Shown here in pieces: positions 21,001 to 33,483 of a stretch of DNA of 64,000 bases. Location: NCBI GenBank assembly GCA_011947345.1, contig JAAVTG010000697.1, positions 62,001 to 126,000 on the forward strand, read 5' to 3'. Made by a program: the position numbers and the translations under genes. The first letter of the stretch is position 1. Each line of letters begins with the position of its first letter. The notes under the pieces are model-generated. The model was not told the DNA's origin. It saw only the letters and a list, made by a program, of their open reading frames with translations, and ran no database searches. The DNA is from Phytophthora quininea (Eukaryota; Oomycota; Peronosporomycetes; Peronosporales; Peronosporaceae).

Positions 21001-24000
21001 CGGCGACAGCTTTTGTGACAGATCCCACTCAATCTGTAGATCCTAGCACTACTGGGTCTGATGCTGACGGAATGGATGACGCCCAAGATTATTGCTACCA
21101 GATCTGTTCTCTGTTGTACTCTGTGAGTGGTTCGCCTGTCTGTCGGTCACACCTATCTTCGTCGCGGTGGCTACGCCTTCTGCTTGCCCTCGTCGACGTC
21201 AATGTGCCGCAAATACAGCGCCGGATTTTGAAGTTACTTCGGAGGCTCCTACCATCACTTGACCCATCGACTATTAGAGTTCGTTACGACGAGGTCGAGA
21301 GTTTTGACATGGATAGTGACGAGGAGTTCGAGGCGGATGGCCAGGACGAACTCGACCACGCATCTACACTGATCAATTTTTTGTGGGAATTGTTGCGATG
21401 AACAATCCGCCAAGCGTTGCCGAGGTTATGCTGCGCCACTTTGCTGGTTCTAACGTACACAGCGTCAACGTCCAGCTATCCGGAATACCAGCGGGATTTA
21501 ACGCTGATGGGCTTGCTGCTGAGGTTGTACTCCTTCTTCGTTCTTTATACGAGTCGGACAAATGGGCGGAATACCTGAATCGTGCAATATCTAGCGCCCT
21601 GGCTGCGATCCCTCCTCTTTGTGTCACCGAACGAGATGTGGCCACGACAGAAACTACCGATTCTGATGTGGAAATGGAGGATATGTCCAGGGAAATACCG
21701 TCACTGGATTCCTGGACGACGCAAACAGGTTCCTACGTTAAGGCGCTGTCCGCCCTCTGTATACTTGATGGTCACATTGAAGGCCTTCGAGTCGGTGGAA
21801 CTGTTATAATTATGCCTCGATCGGGTTCATCTTTACAAGAAATCGCGTTCCGAGGCGCCCGGGGAGTAATTGTTGCGTATGAGCCTGAAAAGTCCGCTGC
21901 CGAAGTTTTATTGCGTGGCAACCGCTCGGAAGAAACGAATAATCAGCAGCAGTCCTTACTGCCAAGTCGATCTGTACCGGTGAGTGATGCGCGTTATTAT
22001 ACGCATGGTTGTTTTCTTGCTAATTTTTTTATTCTTATTGTGCACACAGACGCGGCCTGTTCGAGTTCCTACTGATGATTTATTTGCCGTCCCTGAAGTC
22101 GAGTTACCGAACAACGCATTCTCAGACACCATTTTAAAGGCATTACTGGTCGAGCGTTTCCCATACTTCCTGTCAGAGGTGAAAAAGAGCTTAGTGGAGA
22201 TGAATGTCGTGGACGTGCTCAATAGTGTAGATGATGAGGGCGGAAACGATGGTGATAGCGACGATGACATGTCAAACGATGGGTCTTCTTCGCCATCGGG
22301 GATGGACAGTGAAATGATTTTGAGCAATGGTGCCGAATCTGAGTCAGAATCCGCTTCTCCTCGTCACCACAAGAATGGTGAAAGCTCTGCGGCACCTGCA
22401 GAACCAACGGACGTTCTGGCCGAAATGGAGAAGGAGTCGCGGCTTCTACGAATGCTGCTTTGTCAACATGGCCTTCGTGCTTCCGCGACACTCCTAAAAA
22501 CGATCATTGCGCAGCTACATTTATTCGTGGCGCTGGGGCACAGGGTCTGAAAGAGCTGCTGAGTGTTGCCATTTCTGAAACGCCGACGACAGCTGGAGTG
22601 GGCGATATTTCTTCGCTGGAAGAAAGTTGGTTGATGTTATGGGCGCGCTGGTATGCAATTAGAAGAGCCCATGCGGCTCCATCGCCTCCAGACAATGACA
22701 CTGACGACAAGTCACAAGGAAACAACAACCTGGAAGCAGATAATACGATGTCTGGTCGAATGGTACAGCAAATGATGGAGATGGGATTCCCCAAGGAATG
22801 GTGTGATGTGGCTTTGGCTCGTTGTTCGCAAAACGTCGAGGCTGCGATTAACTTTTGTTTCGAGCATAGCAGTGATATGGAACGTTTTGTAGCGCAACAC
22901 CGATCTAGTCGAGAGGGCGGTGGCGGAGGGACGAGTGCCGGCTCGAAATCTTCAAAAAGGACGATTTTGAAGCTATCAGCCCGTTGTTGGAGCAGTTATC
23001 CGAGATGGGGTTTCCGTTTAATTGGTGCAAGAAGGCACTAGCGGCGAACAGGAACAATGTGGATGCAGCATTGACGTGGATTTTATCGAACGGAGAAGCT
23101 TTGGAGGCGGAAGATCGACGTGAAGAAGAAGCGAAGCTGCGATCTTCGGATAGTGAAGCGAAAGACGGGAAATCTCCTCGAGATGCCCCTGCAGGAGAAG
23201 ATACCGTGTTGATGCCTAATCCGCTTCGCTCTGTTAGCGGGCAAGCTTGCATCGGAGAACACGATTTGATGGTCGAAGGTTTGGTTGGTGGCGGTTTTGC
23301 TAGCGTCGGTGCGCCCGATTGCCTCGTTTCAAACGGCCGATGGTACTACGAAGCAACCTTACATACAAATGGGTGTATTCAAATTGGTTGGGCTGATGTT
23401 GCCTTTTGCGGTGCAGCTGATCGTGGAGATGGAGTAGGAGATGGAGCACACTCGTGGGCATACGATGGCTGGAGGCAGCAACGATGGCATGGGCAGTCGT
23501 CGCCGTGGGGCTCTAAATGGAAGCAAGGTGATGTTGTTGGCTGCGGAATTGATGCGGATGCTGGTACTGTGATTTTCAGTTTGAACGGCAAAATGAGGTC
23601 AGCCAATATGGGCGTTGCTTTCCGTGCAATTGATTTTGCCAGAGGGGTGTATCCCTGTGCTAGCTTTAATCGCAGAGAACGTCTGCAATTTAATCTTGGC
23701 GGGACACCATTTAAGTATCCCCCTCCCCCAGGGTTCAAGCCCATCTTAAACGTGCTGAGTGATTCGTGTGATCTCACTGCAGTGCCAAAGGGGTTCGATG
23801 TCATTGGATCCCGAGAGGATTGCTTGAAAGAAAATATGGGCGAAGAAACCTATTCTAGTGAATGCAGATATTTCTCGCGAGATATGCACCCGTCAATGCT
23901 TCGAAGTTCTGGCCATGGTAGAGGCGGCGGTTTCGCGTCTGGCGCTGGTGTGACAAAGGCAGACGCCTTAGCTGAAATAAAGACACTGCCCGATAACCGG

Positions 24001-27000
24001 GTGTATGTGGAGCTTTTGGTTGTCACACGAGCACTTGCAATTTTGCAAGCCCGGCGAGCCTTATTAACTCTACTTGCAAGATGGCCGTCCGCTGTCGTTG
24101 GGCAGTTTTCGGTGTCTACATTCTTGTCCGGTGATGCAGGTGGTAGTGGAGACTCAACGCGGTTCATCGAGTTTATCAAGCTGATTGCTGGGTTGAGCGC
24201 TCCACATGTAGTTGATCCCGCGCCCGCTTCGTCGCTAGCAGTGGCAGATGGCGATGATACGCATCTTCTTGACTGTGGTGCCACTGGTCGCTACGCCTTG
24301 AGCTTACTGTCTGGAGTCGTCAAATCGGCTTTGAGCACTGCTCTCTCAACGATAGCGACAGACCGCAGTGCTCTCGTGAATACAATGGTGGCATGCGTTT
24401 CGTCAGAGGTAGAAAAATCCTCTCAACGACAGTACGCCCGAATTCCATGGGATTCTTCTGACACCACAATTACGGCTACTTTCCTGCAAATTACTGCCGA
24501 AGGAGGTCAGTCGTGGTCCGATAAAGAGGTGCTCAGCCATCCCAATCTCTTCCTCGCTGAGTGGATCAGCGGTTTGCTGTTGGAGTCATTGAAAATGCAC
24601 AAGGAGCACATCTCTTCGCTGACACATGATCAGATTCGACAGGAATTGCTCCAAGCCTGGGTATCATCGCTAAAGTCTCCAAGCATTTGCGTCAAGGAAC
24701 GCGGCGCGGCCATTCTTGCAGGTATCTTCCAAGATATCTTGCAGAAGACAAGCGGGATTGCAGCCAATTTGGAACTCGCAACCATGGATGACCAGTGCAA
24801 GATGCGATTGAAAAACGCATTGCAAGCTCTTCCGTTGCAGCGCCTTGTCGATCTTTCACAGGAGCGAATCCTCCGAGAATATCCGAACCTGCCCGTGTGC
24901 TCGAAGTATCTTCAGAGTATTGTTGAACTGGTTTCAGCTGCGGGGTTGGCGATGGGTGCTGTTGGCGACTCCACCGAGACGCTGTTTGAAAGCAATTCAG
25001 CTCGACAGCTGCATGCGTGTAAACAAATTGAGGCGGACCTCGAGCCAATTGACAAGAAAGAATACGAGGAGGTCGTCGCTGCGAGGAAGCTGCAACAGGC
25101 CCAACAAGCAGCCGAAGAAGCGTTGAAGCAAGAAAAGCTTGCGGCGGAGCGTGAGGCGGCTGGGTTAAACAGCGGATCGTCATCGAGTGTGACGGAATCT
25201 AACGGAGCAACGCGAAATAGCGATGGTGCAAGCGCTGATGTTGAAAGTGTGGAGGAGAACTCTAACGCTGTACGGAGCAGCGGTGTCACTAACATGGACG
25301 TCGACAACAGTGACTCGGAAGAGGCTCCGGACATTACGCTGTCAGCTATTGCCAACATGGTGACGGAGGATACTGATGTAGTTGCAGCCACAGCTGCAGT
25401 TGCTGCTGGCTCTGGCGAGCGACTCATCATATCTGGGCCAGGGCGGGCGACAAAGCTATCTGCCTCTGAGATTCTCCAGGAGAAGCCTGAAGTCAAGTTT
25501 GAGTTTCGTTTGGCAGAGGAGGAACCAGTTTTTGACACATCTATGCTAGACGAGGAAGAAATTGGCGTTCTGGAGGCGGCAAAACGCGGTATCATGGGAG
25601 AGGAACCTCGAGGGTGGCAACATGGCAACGATGTTGGGGTTCTTGGTGATGAACACACGCAACTTTGGAGTGGTAGATTGACACAGTATATACTGCAGCA
25701 AAAACAGGAAGAAACCAACCACCCAGAGCTAAAGGTCGGTTGTAAGGTGATCCGTGGACCGAATTGGAAGTGGCGTGACCAAGATGGTGGCGAAGGCAGT
25801 GTTGGCGTTGTTGAAGGTGTATCTCCGTGGAGTGGTGTGGATGGCGAGGGAATGTCTGTGCGTTGGCCTAATGACTCCTTGTACACGTATCGCTGGGGAG
25901 CAGATGGCAACTATGATCTGGTTCACGTAGAAGTGGACGAGGCAGGTAATATCGCACTCCAACACCCCACTCCAAAGGCAAAGCAGGAAGACGAAGGATC
26001 GTTTGGATCGGAGCTTCACCTAGGTGTACTCCTTTATCTTAACGAACGCGCTGAGACGAATAATGCGAGGCAGACGAAAATTTCTGGATTAATGGAATGG
26101 CCAGACTATGGTGCGGCAGTTCGTGTTGTTGGCACGAAGAATGAAGATGGCTCTATTTGCGTTCAAGAGCTACAACTGACGCGTGGTAACCCTGACATGG
26201 GGTGGACGCTTCGCTTTGGCTCTGAGAAATGGCAGCCGGGCACGAAGTACACGCTGCGAGCAGTCAGTCCATCTGAATCCTCTGTAGTCGATACTCTTCG
26301 TGGTGAATATACTCACCCAGGTAGGAAGGACGGCAATCTTGTCGAGATTCGCGGCGTGTTACAAATGTCAACGAGACACTTGTTTACGATGGATCTGTAC
26401 AACCACTTCTCGACACTTGGGATTTCGCCAGATGGACTTTCCGTGACTTGCCACAGTGGAGAGTCGCGCAACCTTGCTCTGGGTACGGTAGGATTCACCA
26501 CTGGCGTGCACTATTGGGAAGTACACGTTGAGCAAGCAGAGTTTGGTAGTGTGTTTATCGGGGTATGTGAGAAGGCTGGCCCTCCTGGGTCACAAGCCGC
26601 ACTGTCAAACCGTCTGAACAGGTGGCACGGGTGGGGCTTTGTCAACTTCCGGGCCACGTATCACAACAGTACCGAGCGGATTTACGGGGACCATTTCAAT
26701 GCAGGGGATATCATCGGTGTCCGTCTAGACATGGAGCAAGGAAAACTATCTTTCTTTATGGATGGTATCAAGTTTGGCGAGCACATTGTGTCCGATTTGG
26801 GCGTGGCATTCGAGAACATGAAGGGGAGCGCAACTCGCGGACATTGTATCCGTGCATTGGCATGCGCAAAGGCGGCGACCGAGTTACACTGAACGAAAAG
26901 TGGGTTTCCATGCCTGGAGTGTCACCGCGTCTAATTCTATCGGATGCTATGGATGTCAGCTATGCCTTGCATTCGTGGTACGTATCGATTCAGAGAGGAA

Positions 27001-29414
27001 AAGCGATAACTGCCGCCAGCGGATTTTCATCCCCAGCGAGACAAGCTACAGAAGCTACGCCGGCTGCGACCAATGATTCGTCTGTGAAGCTTCCTGAAGC
27101 GCTGCTCCGTGAAAGCTGGGTAGAGTGGAATCGTTGGAGTGACAACCACTGGCAACGATGGCACGTACGACCTCGTGGAGTTTCCGTGGACTTTGATACT
27201 TCTCCTAGTGCGTGCATTGGTGTCAGTAACGCAGCTGGTCTTGGAGCTCCGTTCCTGGCGGGTGACCGCGTTCGCATGTGCTCGAAATCTGGACGAGAGC
27301 TAAACCAACCTGAAGAAGCCGTTGTCCTGGGCGTTTACCGTGGGTTCTTGTGGTACCGAACTGAAACACAGGGTAATGAAGGCGCCGACGAAGGCCGTGC
27401 GTGGGCCTGGTACTGGTCTGCAAATGAGTTGCCAGAGCTGCTCCTGATTCGTCGTGGCGGGAAGGATATGACTCTGATTGAAAATAGTGCGATGGACATG
27501 TCAGATTACGAACGTTCACCACAGCACACTCCATTCACGCCCCGTTCGCCTCTTGAAGAGCGAGCACGCACAGAGTTTAACGCCTTTGTAGATCTTGCTA
27601 CACGAGCTCATTCAGCTACGTCAGATATGCAGTTGGTGGAACGTCTTAACGCGCACTGCGCTGCGATCGGACTGGACGTGATTAATCTAAAAATCTCGGA
27701 TGTTGTTACTCCCGCAGAGTGTGCAGACGACGGCACCACTAACATGAACAGCGACGAGGCCTCGGGACGATCTCGAGCCCGCTCATTCGTGGTGGACGAC
27801 TACTTCTCGTCCCCCGCTTTAAAAGATATCACTGGCCCAGAGTTGCGCGCGCGGTGTGCTGTGCTTCGTGTGCTCAATAACAAGATCTTGCGAGTGCTTC
27901 CTGTCATTGCGCTACAGCCGAACGACGGTAGCAACATCCAACCGATTGAAGTTTCAGGGTCGCAGGCCTACAAGCGCACGGCCGAATTCTTGTCGACAAG
28001 CTTAAAGCTACGTGCACTTCGACGACTAGTGTTTACGAGCACAAAGCGGGCTTTCTGGGACGACGTCTTGCGCGCAACAACAACGAGCACGCCTCTGCCT
28101 TCCGATGAGTACGAAGACCCGCGCGAGATCCGCGTGATTCGGATTAATCGAATCCAGGCACAGCCTTCTAAACTGAGTTTGCTAGCACAGCCAGGTGAGC
28201 GCTTGCGTAGGTCGGTGTTTGGCCAGCTCTATCGTGAAATGCGAGCGTGGAGTGACAGCTTTTTCCGTCGAGCCTACTGTGGAAAAGGTCACGGTGGACA
28301 ACGACGTGCTTTCAAAGTGAAATTCCTGGGCGAGGGCGTAAATGACTATGGCGGCCCCTATCGAGCAGTGTTTGAGCAGATTGTTGATGAGCTGCAGATG
28401 GACAACGTGGAACTGGCAAAGGGCGAGCAAGGCTTGTTACCTTTGCTTGTACCGTGTCCAAATCGACGCAGCGGTACTGGTAGCAATCAGGACAAGTTCC
28501 TGTTGAACCCTCATGTGGGGCAGCACTGTTATCAAGCGGCCCCATGGCTCTGGATCTGCATCGCTTCTGGGAAAGCTCATCGGCACGGCAGTGCGCCACG
28601 GGCTGCAAATGGGGCTGGATTTACCAGGGCTGGTGTGGCGGCCGCTGGCAGGACTGGAAGTCAGCCGAACTCATCTCGAGAGTGTAGATGTGGCCGCAGC
28701 AAACAACCTGAGTCGTGTTGAGGAGCTCCATACAGACACCGAGGCTGGTGCCGAAGAGGTGGAAGAAGTGCTGGGCTATTTAACGTTATCGACGACGTTG
28801 AGTGATGGTGTTGAGGTGCCGTTGGTTCCCCAGGGCGAGAAGATGCCAGTGACGCTGGCGAACCGGGAGCTGTATGTGCAGCTCGTCGAGAAGACACGCT
28901 TGACAGAGAGCAGCCAGCAGCTTGTTGCGCTTAAGGACGGTCTGGCTGCCGTGCTCCCCATGGAGTTGGCGCCGTTGTTCACGCCTCGAGAACTTGAAGT
29001 GTTGATTTGTGGACGTCGCGAGGTCGACGTTGACCTCCTGCGCCAATGCACAGAGTACAGCGAAGGAGCCGACGAGGCGATGCCACATGTGCAGCACTTT
29101 TGGGAGGTTCTACGTGAGATGTCGAGCGAGGAGCGAACGTCCTTCCTGCGGTTCGTCTGGGCTCGCAGCCGCATGCCCAATAGCGCCAAAGACTTCCCCA
29201 TGAACTTTAAGCTCCAGGCAGCGCACGACCCCGGCGCGGTGGGCGAGCCGGACTTGTACCTGCCACACGCGCAGACGTGCTTTTCGCGCTGCGACTTCCG
29301 GCCTACACTAGCAAGGAGGTCTTGCGCGCGAAGCTGCTGTACGCCATCCAGAACTCCCCCAACATGGACGCTGACGTCAGGTTGCACAACGCCGAGGGCT
29401 GGGCCGACGCCTAA
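15002..29414 (+). CDS. Giant HECT-type E3 ubiquitin ligase (UIM, 3x SPRY, 2x UBA, MIB/HERC2)
   Basis: A single gene of about 14.4 kb. Domains in order: charged N-terminus; UIM-like helix (DEDALMARAIALSLSPE) at 16.23-16.28 kb; SPRY 1 at 17.9-18.3 kb; two UBA domains at 22.76-23.08 kb (MVQQMMEMGFPKEWCDVAL and LSEMGFPFNWCKKALAANR); SPRY 2 at 23.3-23.7 kb; MIB/HERC2-type domain at 25.73-25.93 kb; SPRY 3 at 26.4-26.8 kb; HECT domain 28.2-29.4 kb with FLGEGVNDYGGPYRA and the catalytic Cys in LPHAQTC. A clear intron is 21980-22049; 16511-16557 is a possible 47-bp intron. At least 14 one-base breaks lie in homopolymers, for example 15613-15616, 16276-16279, 18548-18551, 21377-21382, 26823-26826, 28517-28520 and 29281-29284. 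Role: transfers ubiquitin through a Cys thioester, with several ubiquitin-binding and protein-binding modules. Confidence 0.88.
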
Positions 29415-29543
29415 GCGGCCTCGATCTGCACGACTACATGACTGCATGCATAAGAGCGTCTTGAGCAATAAAGCGAACTTCATCCCGTGTAGTAGTATTT
29501 TTCTATGGGGTTTGTATCATTACAATAGGGAACGCCACGCACG

Positions 29544-32477
29544 ATGGGCTTTCGCGTGCTGGCAGCGCTGCTGGCGCTGCACGGCGCGGCGCTCTACCTG
29601 TTCACCACAGGCTTCTTCCTGACGCGATTCGAGGTGCCGGACATTAGCAGCTGCCGCACGGGCCCGTCCGATTCTGCCGCCTCGTCAACGCACCTGCGCG
29701 GGGGATTGACACGCCAAATCTGGAGGAGACGACAGAACTCGAGGGCTGCTGGATGCCGAGGCGCTTCCGTCGCGTCGTGTTCGTGGTGATCGATGCGCTC
29801 CGCTTCGACTTTGCAGCCTCAGGGACCAGAAAGCGCTCGACGTTCTATAGCGACCGCCTTCCAGTGCTCAACGAGACGTTGGCCAACGAACCAGAGCACG
29901 CGCTGCTGCTCAAGTTTGTGGCCGATCCCCCACCATGACCATGCAACGGCTCAAGGGCCTGACGACCGGATCATTGCCCACGTTCCTAGATATCAAGGAC
30001 AACATGGCTGCCAGCAGTCAAATTGTTGAGGACAACCTGCTTCGGCAGCTAAGGGAGCAGCAGCGAGGTGTCGTCTTCATGGGGGACGACACATGGGACG
30101 CGCTCTATGCAGGAGAATTCACGAGGAAATTCGCGTTCGACTCGTTCAATGTCAAGGACTTGCACTCGGTGGACCGAGGAGTGACTGCGCATTTGTTCCC
30201 GGAGCTCAAGAACCCGGACTGGGACTTGCTGATCGCACATTTTCTTGGAGTTGACCATGTTGGTCACACACATGGACCCAGCTCGGTTTTCATGGCGGAG
30301 AAGTTGGATGAGATGAACGGGGTTTTGACAAAGCTTCTGCAGGAGCTCAAGGAGATGCCGGGTGGAGAGGATGTTCTGCTTGCTGTGCTGGGTGACCACG
30401 GTATGTCGGCTGATGGGAACCATGGTGGCGCGACGGATGAAGAGACGGGAGCAGCGCTTTTCTTGTACAGTAAGGCGTCACTTGTTGCAGCAGGAGGGGA
30501 CGATGATGACGAGCTGAGGCAATATGCTGACAAAATACTGGCCGACTCGAGAGAGGTACCTCAGGTAGACCTCGTTCCGACGCTGGCGCTGCTTAGTGGA
30601 CTGCCCATCCCGTTTGGTAACCTTGGTAGTGTCATTCCATCTCTATTCTTCACGCCATCGTCCCCATCAGTATCTGATGGAACAAGTAGTGCATTGACTG
30701 CATTTCGGACGCTTAACCGTGCCTTGCAGCTAAATCTTGATCAAGTGCGGCGGTATCTTTTCAGGTATTCGTCGGCGTCTAAGCTTCCGGAAAAAGCGTA
30801 CGACCAACTTGAGAGGCTTTTCGAGGATATTAAGCGAGTGGAAAAGCAGCTTCATCAAGTGCACGGGGTGAAACTCGGTCCAGCTACTCGCAAGCGGATC
30901 TCCCATTGCTTCTGCGACTCCACGACGACTTGGCGAAAAAGCAGCAAAATTACCTGCGCGAAGCACTCGCGCTTGGACGGTCTATTTGGACACAATTCGA
31001 CTTGTGCAGTATGTGCTGGGGAGTGGTGATCCTTGGGTGGAGTTTTGTTATCAGCGCTCTTTATGTGAGAAGAGATGTTGCAGCGTTGTCGGCAGCCTCT
31101 TGGAAGTCATTGTTGGCGAAAGTATTTGTTGTCGGTGGTATGATTTTTAACTGGCCTGTGAGTATCAACTTGCCGATGCTTCCAGCAGCGAGTTTGTCAC
31201 GCGCATTGGTAGCAGCGTCTTGCACAGGTATGGTTGGCATTACTAGCCATCTTAAACGAAAGAGTGCAGTTAGCTCGGTTCATCGATACAATCATGCAAG
31301 AATATGGACCCCTGTATCGATTGTGGCGGCTGTGGTAGTGGTGTTGCATGCGCTGGCGCTACTTTCGAACAGCTATATTGTTGCTGAGGAAAGCGTTATG
31401 CAATTTTTATCAGCGACCACGGGATTCTTTTGCTTTTCACTGCTCAGCTCTCTGACGGCAAAGGAAATAGTGCGACGGCAGCTGCGCTGGCCTTCATCGT
31501 GGCCACACGGCTAAGCCGTGCGCTGGATCCACCAAATATCATCAAGACTTCCACAACGTTCGGGAGGACGTATGCGCCACTAGGTGTTATGAGTTTTCTC
31601 GCTTTTGGATCGATCATTTACGTGAAGCGGAGCACTGGGCTGCGATTTTCGATGCTCGGAAAGCTTATGCTAATATCCGTGGAAGTGAACTACTGCATTT
31701 GTGGCATTTATTGGTCAGCATCTCCGATCCAGTTTGCTTTCTGGAGGCTCTGGCTGCCTCGCTTCGTGTACCTGACTTTTTGGGATTGCTGGTTTACCTT
31801 TTGATATGCAGCGTCCGCCAAGAGGAAGCTAAACCACCATCGGGGACCATCTCGTGTTACTTTGGCAACTCGTTCCATCTTTTATGCTTGTGTTGGGACC
31901 AACGTCACCGTTGTCGGTGTTATGCCTGACAATGCAGGCTTTGAGCTTTACATACGTGCTTAACTGCAGCCAGTCTGCTGCATTGAATAGTTCTGCCAAG
32001 CGTAGGCGTGCCACCCTTAGTCTTACGCCGTGGATGCTACTTTGGGCATCGTGTTCCTACCAAGCATTCTTCACAACCGGCCATGCGAACACTTTCACAA
32101 GTTTACAGAATGCTGCAGGCTTTGTGGGCTTCGATCTCTTCAATTTTTACGCTGCCGGTGCACTTCTGGGTCTAAACACGTTCGGCTGCTTTGCTTTCGC
32201 CGCGCTGGCACTGTTGTGGATGGGCTTAACCCAACAGCATCGACAAGATGGGGCGGCTAAGATAGCTCTGGCATTTTCGGGATATTTCTCTCTCAATGCG
32301 CTCGTATCCATGGCGTTTGTGGCTCTACAGCGAAGACACCTCATGGTGTGGGCTATCTTCGCGCCAAAGTACATTTATGATGGAATTGTACTGCTGCTCA
32401 TTGAGGTGCTGCTGCTTCTGCTGCTTGGTCCTTTTTCAAATTACTACAAGAAAGACTCGATCGCTCGCATAGAATAA
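29544..32477 (+). CDS. GPI ethanolamine phosphate transferase 3 (PIG-O/Gpi13 type)
   Basis: The start has one signal-anchor segment (LAALLALHGAALYLFTTGFF). The catalytic alkaline-phosphatase-like luminal domain shows VVFVVIDALRFDF (nucleophile region), ADPP followed by MQRLKGLTTGSLPTF, MGDDTW, HFLGVDHVGHTHGP and LGDHGMS. The rest is a chain of hydrophobic segments, ending RRHLMVWAIFAPKYIYD, typical of PIG-O. It adds phosphoethanolamine to the third mannose of the GPI anchor in the ER, the group that links to proteins. Frame breaks: about 29668, C-run 29927-29931, about 30895, about 31430, about 31790. All flanks keep family sequence, so it is treated as intact. It ends 47 bp before the end of the convergent gene on the minus strand. 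Confidence 0.85.
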
Positions 32478-32524
32478 TAGAGGGCGCCATTTTCAATTCA
32501 TTATTCCATCGAGCAAATACATTG

Positions 32525-33358
32525 TCACCTCGCTGCCATAGCATTTACGATCGCATCGTTCCATTCATCACCGTGGACTCCTCGACTGTCATACTGAGAG
32601 TCATTATCTTCCAGCTGCGCGAAGGAAACTTCCTGGATGCCATTACTGGAGACAAAGACGCACTCGTGCATCCCCGGGTCAGCCACAGGCTCCTCAATAT
32701 AATACCCTTCAGCCATAGCTTCCCACAAGGGCGGAGCGAGAGGAATTGCACTTGAGATTGATATACCTTCGCTTGCGAACAGCGCAACTAGCTTCTTGAA
32801 AGAAATTTCTCGCACATTGCAGCTCGAGCACAACAAGCACGCGTAGACCATCACCAGGTTGGCTGCGTCGGATCGTTTCAGGTATGAATTTGTCAGCACA
32901 GAAATTGCGCCACAACTCGCACAGTGCAAATGACGACGTGGCCTTTTGATGCTTGCAGAGACGAACAACCAGTGTTGACAGCAGTGTCTCCAACGACCCC
33001 ATCGTGTCAATTTGGTACGCTGCGTCTGCCACACTCGACGATTCTCGAGATCTCAGCTTCATTGTCACAATCTTTGCGCGACTTGCATGGATTGACGTGC
33101 CGATAGCAACAACATCCGGAAGCAAGCGGGTGATGACAACTGGTTTTCTGTCTTCGCTCAGAGCGAATCTCTCGATTAGCTTGGGCGGCTACATGCACAA
33201 TTCTTTGTTAATCAGAATCCGGAAGCCAAACTCATTTCCAGCACGCGCACCTTGATATCAATTGTCGCTGGAACACCATCAATTCCAAAGTGAAGATCAT
33301 ACTCGGCGGCTTCTTTCGCGCTTAACAACACTCGGACGCTTATACTGTAATCCGAGTG
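32525..33358 (-). CDS. Unidentified protein with paired Cys motifs
   Basis: Coding is seen in several minus-strand frames: SDYSISVRVLLSAKEAAEYD at 33300-33358, ERFALSEDRKPVVITRLLPD (about 33170), SLETLLSTLVVRLCKHQ (about 32960), and the last part ending near 32525 (GYYIEEPVADPGMHECVF). One frame holds two CxxC pairs (HCASCG and CLLCSSC) about 25 residues apart, which could form a zinc-binding knuckle. One short intron is likely near 33190-33260 and at least one frame break near 32940. I do not recognise the family and give no function. The start codon was not found with confidence; it may lie upstream of 33358. Convergent with PIG-O. Confidence 0.4.
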
Positions 33359-33483
33359 CTACAGTATTGACATTGGCATAACATATCGTATCATGAATTC
33401 AATCACTCTCAAAGCAAATTGCCATTCTGATACCTGAGGCGACGGAATTTGCGCATGCGATGAAGATCGGGAAAGTCGCACTT

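Noticed and set aside
28776..29483. 235-codon minus-strand ORF
   Set aside because: Antisense to the HECT domain.
29544..32477. PIG-O read as two or three separate pseudogenes
   Set aside because: All breaks are single-base and family sequence is continuous across them.
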